This document shows, in pieces, positions 24,176-33,100 of a stretch of 64,000 nucleotides of DNA (the stretch's first letter is position 1; each line of letters begins with the position of its first letter). The position numbers were made by a program, and so were the translations under genes. The notes under the pieces are model-generated. The model did not search any database. It saw only the letters and a program-made list of their open reading frames with translations, and was not told where the DNA came from. The DNA comes from Buxus sempervirens (lineage: Eukaryota > Streptophyta > Magnoliopsida > Buxales > Buxaceae): assembly GCA_947561395.2 (NCBI GenBank), contig OX387194.1, positions 24,228,048 through 24,292,047 of the forward strand. Reading direction: 5' to 3'.

Positions 24176-24799
24176 ATGAACTAGAATTATCACAAGAATT
24201 AAAAAATCAATTAGAAAATATTCTAGTATTAGATGATTCAGATCTTGAAGAAGTAGAAGAAATAGAAAATGAAGATATAAATCAAGTTCAAGAAGATGAG
24301 TTAATCTCCTCAGATGAAGTATTTAGTTCAAGTGACGCGTATGAATCAAAAATAGAACAGCAACGACCAAAAATATGTTACAATAATTGTTGTGACAAAC
24401 CAAGTATATGTATGATTACAAGAGAACAATCTTTATTATTAGATATAATAGATGAAATCCAAGATCCACAAGAAAGAAAAAATATTTTACAAAAATTAAG
24501 ACAATCTTTTAATAAACCAATAAATTCAGAAAAACAAGTACTTCATAAACAGCAAAACATTTATGATTTTAAAGAAATAATGAACAGATTTAAAAACTCA
24601 CCAGAAGAAGAAACTACGATTCCAGATTTAAAACATGTAATAAATCAAATAAAAATAGAATTAATAGAATTAAAATAAATTACAAGTACTTTACAAAATA
24701 AAATAATGAACAACAATATACCAAACAATATACTAGAAGATATGGCTTCAACCTCAAAAGGAATAGAAACAAACAATTCTTAGATGTAATTTCAGGAAT

Positions 24800-25200
24800 A
24801 AATTATAGAAAATGGTTCATTAGAATAAATTTAGTCATAAATAAAGAATATACTTTTAATTCAGTAGCTCTAGTTGATTCCGGAGCTGATTTATATTGTA
24901 TGCAAGAAGGATTAATCCCTTCAAAATACTTTAGAAAAACAAAAGAAAGACTACATACTGCAAGTGGATCAAGATAAATTACTAACTATCAAACGTACAT
25001 ATTTGCAATAACAATATTTGTATTAAAACACCATTTATTCTAGTTAAAGATTTAAGTAAACAAGTAATTCTAGGAACACCTTTTCTTACACTAATTCAAC
25101 CGTTTACCGTTACAGCAAATGGTCTAGAAACTCAAAGAAATGAGAAAAGAATAAATTTCAATTTTGTTACAAAACAAGCAACAAAGAACTAGATATTTTA
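24800..25200 (+). pseudogene. EPRV aspartic protease region, broken
   Basis: DSGAD at 24876-24890 is the catalytic Asp-Ser/Thr-Gly box of retroviral-type proteases, which cleave the viral polyprotein. Hydrophobic flap-like segments follow near 25040-25085 in the order expected. Stops occur on both sides (for example at about 24976). Confidence 0.75.
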
Positions 25201-25359
25201 AGACAATTGTCAATAACAAATAAAGCGAATATAATTCAAAGAAAGGAGAAACAAATTATGTTTTTAAAAGATGAAATTGAAAACAAAAACATATAAAAAT
25301 TGTTACAAAGTCCACAAATAATTCAACAAATAGACAATTTCAAACTCAAGATAGAAAAG

Positions 25360-26300
25360 AAGTTTGCTCAGACATTCCTAATACTTTTTGGCATAGGAAA
25401 AAACATGTAATTAGTCTACCTTATAAACAAGGCTTTACAGAAGACCAAATTCCAACTAAAGCTAGACCAATTCAAATGAATCAAGAATTATTACAATATT
25501 GTAAAAAAGAAATTAAAGACTTATTAGATAAAAATATAATTAGGCCAAGTAAATCTCCTAGGAGTTGTTCAGTTTTTTATGTTAATAAAAATTCTAAAAT
25601 AGAAAGAGGAACTCCAAGATTATTAATTAATTATAAACCTTTAAATGATGCATTATAATGGATTAGATAGCCAATTCCAAATAAACAAGATTTATTACAA
25701 AGATTACTTGGAGCTAAAATATTTTCAAAATTTGATATGAAATCTGGATTTTGGCAAATTCAAATTGGAGAGTCAGACAGACACAAAACTGCATTTATAG
25801 TTCCATTTGGATACCACGAATGGAATGTAATGCCGTTTGGTCTTAAAAATGCGCCATCCGAATTTCAACAAATTATGAATAATATTTTTAATCAATATGA
25901 CAATTTTACAATAGTGTACATTGATGATGTTTTGGTATTTTCTTCATCAATTGCACAACATTTGAAATATCTAAATTAATTTTTACAAATAATTAAGCAT
26001 AATGGATTAGTTGTCTCAAAACTTAAGTTAGACTTGTTTCAAACCAAAATAAAATTTCTAGGACATATCATCCGTCAAGGCACAATTAAGCCAATTGAAA
26101 GATCGCTTTCATTTGGAGACAAATCTCCATGTGAAATAAAAGACAAAAAACAATTGTAGAGATTCTTAGGAAGTTTAAATTATGTGTCTGATTATTATCT
26201 AAATTTAAGCCAATCAGTAGAATTATTAAGAAAAGACTTAGAAAAAATGCAGGACCATGGACAAATGAACATACAAAAATCGTCAAACAAATAAAAGAAA
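25360..26300 (+). pseudogene. EPRV reverse transcriptase region, broken
   Basis: The frame at 25476-25658 holds the finger region, and 25737-25979 the palm with FGLKNAP and the catalytic YIDD at 25917-25928. The connecting TAA near 25656 and a stop at about 25977 split it. The family converts pregenomic RNA into DNA. The same region is present as stray pieces at 20868-21155 (inverted) and 29157-29372 (direct). Confidence 0.9.
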
Positions 26301-26775
26301 ATGTTAAAAATTTACCATGTTTAGCAATAGCAAATCCAAATGCATTTAAAGTAGTAGAAACTGATGCCTCTGATCTAGGTTATGGAGGTATTCTTAAACA
26401 AAAAATAGATAATCAAGAATAGTTAATAAAATATACTTTAGGGACTTGGAATAATGACTAGAAAAATTATTCCACAATTAAAAAAGAAATTTTATCAATT
26501 GTTTTATGCATTTCAAAGTTTCAGTCGGATTTGTTAAATCAAAAGTTTTTGTTGAGAGTTGATTGTAAAGCAGCAAAAAGTGTTTTACAAAAATATGTTA
26601 AGAATTTGGCTTCAAAACAGATTTTTGCCAGGTGGCAAGCTATATTAAGTATTTTTTATTTTGATATTGAATACATTAAAGGAGAATCAAATTCCCTTCC
26701 AAATTTCCTAACCCGAGAATTCCTACATGGCAATCATGCCGAGACAGTTGCCAACCACATTTGTCAAACTTAATC
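26300..26775 (+). pseudogene. EPRV RNase H region, broken
   Basis: The ETDASDLGYGG segment at about 26356-26390 carries the first catalytic Asp of RNase H1-type domains, and the frame 26531-26773 ends with the PNFLTRE segment typical of caulimovirid RNase H ends. A TAG at about 26420 and another stop near 26460 interrupt it. The domain degrades the RNA strand during replication. Confidence 0.8.
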
Positions 26776-26884
26776 CAAACAATCAACCCAAGCAAGTTCA
26801 ACAATCAACTCCTATACAATTCATAACTCCTCAATCATATTCACAATCAAACTAATCCCAAACTTCAAAACCATCATGGTATGA

Positions 26885-28015
26885 TCAAGTACAAGAATAA
26901 GTGGCAAAGCTCAAGATGGAATTGATGCAAATAAAACCCCAAGAATATGTTCCTACAGACCAATTATCAATTGTATCACAACCATTCAATAAGGTTGTGA
27001 AGAAAAATACAAAAGGGAAAGAAGTTGCAGAACCTTCAAAATTTGAACAAGTTGTGGAGGTTTTTGACCCCATAATTTTCAAATCAAAAAATCCTTATCC
27101 TTATTTTTCAAAACAAAAAATTTTACCTGTCTTCACAATAGAAAGAGAATTTTATTCAAATAATCTCAATCAAGTTTCTCAAAATTACTTTCAAACAAAA
27201 TTGGGAATTTCCAATGAGAAATTGTTTCGAAAATAAAATTTTTTATGAATTTATCTTAGTATATACAAATTCTGCACTTTTTAAACATTATCATCAAAAT
27301 CCCAAAGATCCCAATTCTTCCATTATTTGTTCTACTTGCCAAATTGTTCAAGTTCACAATCTGACTACTTGGGGTTGTCATCCATCACAACCAGAATCAT
27401 TCTCTCATAAATTCAATCCACAAACTTATACATATTGGGATTGCATTCATGGCTATTTTATTTTTCAAAGAAAAATTTTAAAGAATCAATCCCCTCATAG
27501 TTTTATGAATGGTGGAATTATTTTGGCCCTATTCCGGAAATTTTTCCTCCACTAGTTTTGCAAGGATATGCCATGTTTCACAGTCAGTTGAAGACCCAAT
27601 CCAACCATCTTTAATTTTTTCCTCAAATTTTGCTTTTCTACATAAATTTCAGCATGTCATGGTTTCTTTATTAGGATTATATAATTGCTCAAAATGATTC
27701 CCCGTTTTCGGGTTTAGCAAGACAATTCAAGGTCAAGTGGTGGGACCAATTCAATGTAGAACATGTGTATGTCAATCAAATCTCAAAATGGCTTCGGCAA
27801 GGAACATGCCAATTACAAGCACCAGATCTATCACAATCACAATTTTTAATGCAAAAGAGCCAAGTCCAAGTATCGTTAGCAACTTTTAAGACAAAAGCAG
27901 AATACAAGAGATAACTGTTAGCAGCATTAGAAGAGTTAAACAAGAATGAATCAGACGATGAATCGGTGAAGAACTACATTTCAAACTCTGAAGATTTTGA
28001 AATCAATATTTGAAA
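26885..28015 (+). pseudogene. EPRV downstream frame of unknown function
   Basis: After the RNase H end, coding-like sequence continues in three pieces (26901-27236, 27214-27555 and the stretch to about 28012). It includes a Cys-x2-Cys pair, conserved-looking Trp residues (WGCHP near 27371; a WWDQF segment near 27740), and an acidic end. I do not recognise a function. Some petuvirus/florendovirus-like genomes carry a second frame here. The frame shift at about 27230 and a stop near 27552 break it. Confidence 0.5.
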
Positions 28016-28288
28016 AATTACCAGCAAGTGCTACATCATGCTACATCATCAAAATACCAAGTCATCAAATGCCAAACCATCAATTTGCCACATCATCAAC
28101 TGCCATGTCATCAATTTGCCACATCAGTAGACAAGACAACAAGATTAGATTCCTTTTGTAAAAGTATAAAGGACAAGAGTGAATAGTAGAGTCAAGATTC
28201 TCTTCAAGAAAAGAATAGTAATCTTCATCATTGGTGCTTACTATTCGGACTTTAAAGTTTTATTTCAAGTCCAAGACCTTCCCTTGTT

Positions 28289-28297
28289 TATAAATAG
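28289..28297 (+). promoter_or_regulatory. EPRV pregenomic promoter TATA box
   Basis: TATAAATAG is placed after the last viral frame and before the leader. Upstream, 28025-28130 has repeated CCACATCATCAA-type phrases that could be activator sites. Transcription would start near 28320 and run toward the RING-CH coding exon at 29934. Confidence 0.65.
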
Positions 28298-28634
28298 ACC
28301 ATCCCTTTTCCTTCTACAATAAGTTTTTCATTTGGAGCTCAAGCCTTTTTCTTCTCTTTTCTTCTCTTCTTTCAATTTTAATCTACAAGTTCAAGTGTTC
28401 AAGTATCCAAGGAAGCTTCATCCTCAAGTTTCATTCTTTCAATCTTGTAAGTTCTCAAACTTATCTTCCTCCTCAAACCCCCCATTTCATCAAAGACTTC
28501 TACCTTTCTTCCCAATCCTCCATTATCATATCTCTTTTATGTTACTTTTAAGTTTAATGTCTAGTTTTAATTAATTTGTATTTTCAATTTCAATGTTGTA
28601 ATCTAAATCTCATGTACTATTTTAGTTCAAATCA

Positions 28635-28640
28635 AATAAA
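28635..28640 (+). terminator. EPRV polyadenylation signal
   Basis: AATAAA lies about 340 nt after the viral TATA box, in the expected position for caulimovirid RNA processing with terminal redundancy. Confidence 0.55.
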
Positions 28641-29156
28641 GAGTCCAAGTTTGTTTCTTTATATACTTTCTTGCATGCACAAGAGCACCAAGATCTAGTG
28701 GTTTAGACAGAAACCACCTTTATGGCTGGTGTTGAGACTTATAGATCTTGATTTTATTTTCTTTCTGTGTATTTTCTATCCAAGTCCAAGATCCTGTGAT
28801 TTGATCGTTAACCGCCTACATGGTGAGTGATTGTTATCATGGTTCTTGTTGATTAATTTATTGTTTTACTTTATTGCTTTATTTATTTCAATAACAAATT
28901 GTCTAAGGACACCCCGTCTATTCTGGTAACCAATCCGATCTTGGCAACTATAGACGTCGGAACCGTCACTGTCAAGGAGCAGTTCTTCTGTCTGCGAAGG
29001 CAAACGGCCGAAACTAAAAGTCTATAGGGTCCTTTAGACTTTCATGTTATTATTTCCTTATTTACATTTCCATTGTTAGATCTATGTTTTAACATTTTCT
29101 TTTAGCAAGTAGTTATTTTCTTCTTGGTAAATATTTAAAGATCCTCAGATTTAGGG
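28641..29156 (+). other. EPRV leader sequence
   Basis: Non-coding stretch between the polyadenylation signal and the end of the viral copy. It contains a short hairpin (GTCTATAGGGTCCTTTAGAC near 29021-29041). Caulimovirid leaders usually fold strongly and carry short uORFs; the full fold cannot be judged by eye. Confidence 0.55.
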
Positions 29157-29372
29157 GTATTCAATTTTTACAAATAATTAAGCATAATGGATTAGTTGTC
29201 TCAAAACCTAAAGTAGTCTTGTTTCAAACCAAAATAAAATTTTAAGGACATATCATCCATCAAGGCACAATTAAGCCAATTGAAAGATCACTTTCATTCG
29301 GAGACAAATTTCCAGATGAAATAAAAGACAAAAAACAATTGCAGAGATTCTTAGGAAGTTTAAATTATGTGT
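29157..29372 (+). mobile_element. Direct stray fragment of EPRV RT/RNase H junction
   Basis: Matches about 25978-26190 of the main viral copy with few differences, in the same orientation, and ends where a GT/TA microsatellite begins (29371-29396). It starts at almost the same viral position at which the inverted left fragment (20868-21155) ends. Confidence 0.85.
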
Positions 29373-29844
29373 GTGTGTGTGTATATGTACATATATAATA
29401 GGAGATAAGTACAGTGGGTTATGATAGTTTAGGCATGCAAAGCAAAGACCAAGGAAGGCCATTGTGAGATGATTTTAGAGTGTACCAATGAAAGGATCTT
29501 AGAGAGTGAATGGAAAGCCAAAAGGAACCTAGATAGAATTACTTAGAAAGCATGTAGATGATTATAATCTAATTGAATGCATGATATTTGACAGATTAGG
29601 ATAGAGGAACAATATTCATGTTGCCGATGGCAAATAGTTGAGATAAGAGATTATTTGTTATTTTTTTTGTTATTTATATTAAGAATATTGTATTTTTAAG
29701 TGTATGTTTGATTACCGTGAATTCGAAGATAATAATTCCGATAGGCTGATGAATTTTAATTTATGGTTGGCTGTCAACAATATGCTCTTTGTTTGAGAGA
29801 ACTTTATGGTGCCTGAATGGAGTTACTTGTTCCATATTTTGCAG
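29373..29844. other. Intron-like spacer before the first coding exon
   Basis: 29440-29660 resembles 50505-50700 in phrases such as AAAGAACCTAGAT and GGATAGGGGAACA, so both may be copies of one unclassified repeat. The end at 29837-29844 (TTTTGCAG) is a good acceptor. Confidence 0.4.
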
Positions 29845-29933
29845 GGTTTTTAACTTTATTTTGAAATGCTAGGCAGAAATAACCTCTTTGGTGATGTCTG
29901 GTGCAGTCTCATCCTGATTGGAAATTTTTCGCA
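29845..29933 (+). other. 5' UTR part of the first coding exon
   Basis: This follows the acceptor at 29844 and precedes the ATG at 29934. The coding frame has a TGA at 29892-29894, so ATG 29934 is the first in-frame start if the exon begins here. A second acceptor-like GTGCAG at 29901-29906 would also work. Confidence 0.55.
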
Positions 29934-30171
29934 ATGCCATTGGCATCAAACGATAGTCAGACAGAAGATCTTTCAGAAAGAGAACCCATTTTATGTCAGT
30001 CCAACATTGTGGAAAGAGCCAGGGAATCCCGTCCTACATGTGAAATTAGACTTGGAGTTGCTGAATGCTCTGTTGTCAATGACAATGATCTTCAAAGTCT
30101 TGATGCTGATGAGCATTGCAATCTAGTCAATCCAGATCATCCACAGTGTCGGATATGCTTTGAAATTGGAG
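29934..30171 (+). CDS. RING-CH gene, coding exon 1
   Basis: Codes residues 1-79 and the first base of codon 80, including CRIC, the first two zinc ligands. The donor G/GTCCAT is weak. If it were not used, the frame would hit TGA within three codons. Confidence 0.88.
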
Positions 30172-33100
30172 GTCCATGAAACCTTTAATGATTGATGTCT
30201 TTTATTTTATTTTTTTTATACATTCCAAGGAGTGGATTACCAGCTCAGTTGGTTCACATTGTTTTGTTCTAATGTTACTTGTAATTATTTTTGCTACGTG
30301 AGGCACTCTTTCTTTTAATTGGTTATATTGAAGAAGTTGCCTTTCCATGCATAGGTGAAGATCTGATAGCACCCTGCCATTGCCGAGGCACTCAGAAGTA
30401 TGTGCATAGATCATGTCTTGATCATTGGAGATCAACCAAGGTAATAGCTCATTTATCTGGGTCTTACGTTAATGTTATGTGGCCATGAAACATGATCCAT
30501 GCTAATTCATATTTGATTATAATCTTCTGATTTATTGCCTGCTTATGTAACATATTTCTGTGTTTCATGATGTTTTCACTAATAGTTTTCAATAATAATA
30601 GTACAATATGCTTTCTAGTATTACCAAATTTATTGGAGAACTAGTTAAATGTATTGGTTTTCTCTGGTTAGTTTGCAAGAGACCCATCTGCAGACATATT
30701 TACCTTCTTGAACTGCAGCTTGAGCTTTATGTCCTGAAATCTTCTGATGTATCATTTTGCATCTGCATTGTTTGTTTTGTAGTGAGTTAAAGATATTAAA
30801 TTTATTTGTTGACTCTGGAGGATTTAACTTTATATTTACTTCATCATGTCAGGAGGGATTTGCTTTTGCACACTGTACAGAGTGCAGGGCGCTGTTCGTA
30901 TTACGTGCTAATGTTCCACCGGATCGCTGGTGGTTGAGATTGAAATTCAGGCTTCTTGTTCTTAGGGACCATGCATTCATTTTTGTAATTGTTCAGTTGG
31001 TAAGAAAATGAATTATCTCACTGCATTTGTGATGTTCGTGCTTTCCACGAAGATATTGACATCTAACAATTTTTCCCCTCAGAAGCTAGGAGTAAAATTC
31101 ATTAAACATATACAATGAATTTAAATAATATGGTTCAACATTGATATTATATAACATGTTGTATTGTCTCCATGGGAATTCTAGACTACAAGCTTATTAG
31201 ATATTATGATTATTGGCAGTGCTCCAATTTATAATTATTATTTCTTGCAATTAGTGTTTTAGAACATAAATATATTAAGTTCAGATTATCTATTTGTTAT
31301 TGCAATTACCATTCACTTTATTGTATTTGAAGAAAATTGTTGTTCTTTGATTAAGCACCCTTTTTTGATTTGGTCCAAATTGCTGCATATAGGCAAATAG
31401 ACAATGGTGTGTTGTCTACCCGGTTAATTAATGTTTTCTACATGTGGTTGGTCTACAAGTGATTCAGTTATTGAAGTCTTATAATCTACCAATCCCTTCC
31501 TTAACGTGCATGATATTGTCATTTTCGTCAACTGATTGTCATGGAAGAAGGCTGATTTGATTATATTGAGTTTATATGATTCATTGTTTTTCTCTGTGTT
31601 CTTCTGTCATTATACTTTGCTTCCCAATGTATAATTAAAGTTATGTAGAAGTCTGTTGATTTTTATTTTTGGTGAAAATTTAAGACTATTATTGTGACAG
31701 GTTGTGGCTTTCTTGGGTGTGATGGTGTACAAATTTTATGGAGAGGAACTAAGGGAAATGTTTGGTTATGAAGAACACCCATATGGATTTTACACAATGG
31801 CTGGTATGGTCCGTCGAAACAATTCACAAGTTTATTTTTGAGATATGTATGTTTTTCCTTTTGACAAGCAAACATTATTCAGAACCAAGGTTTGACTTTT
31901 TGGCGGTGCCGCCGAAATTTCGGTTTTCGGCCACTCAGTGGCACGAAAAATACCACCGAGATGGCTACCCCTGCATTTCGCTGGGGTGCCACCGGCACGC
32001 CACCAATTTCGCCAATTTCGCTAATTTCGCCAGAATTTCGCCAAATTGGTCTAATGTGCTTGTAGTTGTAGCCTTATAATTGTTTATGTTCATGTGTTTG
32101 TATTTGTTCATAAATTAGATGAAATACTACCTTATTCTATCTATTTTTCGCATATAAATTGTATAGAATCATGTCTATTATGTTTTTTAGCTTATTTACG
32201 CTGTTTTTGCACAAATCAGAGCATTTCGCCAGCACGCCGCCGATTTCGCTAAAAACTCATTTTCTGACCATTTCGCCGGAATTTCTCCAGCATCTCGCCA
32301 CCAGGCGACACCGAAAAGTCAATCTTTGTTTATAACATATATAAATGTAAAAGGAATCTGTATAGCAATTTGTTGACATTAAGAATGGTAAGAGAAAAAA
32401 AAGGGCACAAGTAAAATACTCCCTCAAAATTGTATAATCACCTTCCCATACATCTCCTCTAGGGGGTATCTAGAAGGAACTCCACTCTTTCTGTGGCAAC
32501 CTTATTAGCCAAGTTGGTGAGCCTTGCTTGCATAAGAATGGAATAGATATTCATTTCATGTGGCAGTTAGCTAGCCAATCAAATTTGATGGACTAGCTTC
32601 CAAGAGAATGTGTATGTGGAAGTGAGCCAAGAAATCACCCTACTTAGCCTTCTTCATTAAAATACCTTTATATCCTTCATTAATTTAGGTGTATTTCCCA
32701 TCCTATCTTATCTTAAGTTTTAGGCTTCGTTTGGTAACGCTTTTGCTTTCTTGCTTTCAAAAGCAAGAAAGCAAAAAAGTAATTTTATGCTTTTCAAAAG
32801 ATCTTTTGTTGAAGCAAAGCTGTTTGGTAAACTTTTGCTTTTCTGCTAAGAAGCAAAAAAGCATGTTTGGTAACTACAGTAGCATATAAATTGCTTTTAT
32901 GCTATCATATAAAACTACCGTAAACAGTTGATGCATTTTACTTAAAAATATACTTGACGTATATTGTAATGGGTTGAGCAATAATCAAGTCAGTTCAAGT
33001 TGAATTTGTTTATTGGTGGGTTGGGAAAACCCAAAACCAAACCCAACTCCCCAATAATCAGGTTCAACCCACCAACCTGATTAAATTTTTTTATTTTTAT

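Larger units (their letters stand above)
21156..29156 (+). mobile_element. Unit-length endogenous caulimovirid (EPRV), degraded
   Basis: About 8.0 kb of a plant pararetrovirus in one orientation. The order is tRNA-Met primer-binding site, movement-protein region, coat region with CCHC knuckle, aspartic protease, reverse transcriptase, RNase H, a separate downstream frame, then the TATA promoter, polyadenylation signal and leader. This order fits petuvirus- or florendovirus-like genomes of Caulimoviridae. The copy begins exactly at the primer site, the natural discontinuity of the viral minus strand, and ends just before that point would recur. Many in-frame stops and frame changes break the polyprotein (for example at about 23562, 25656, 26157 and 26420), so it cannot express an intact product. 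No integrase or target duplication is seen, as expected for this family. Confidence 0.88.

Noticed and set aside
26086-26286. Minus-strand frame across the EPRV RNase H start, and its twin at 29271-29462
   Set aside because: Shadow frames: the two look alike only because both lie on duplicated viral sequence whose coding strand is plus.
29901-29933. Upstream start for the RING-CH protein at 29901
   Set aside because: The codon there is GTG, a TGA precedes it in frame, and ATG 29934 fits better as the first start in the exon.
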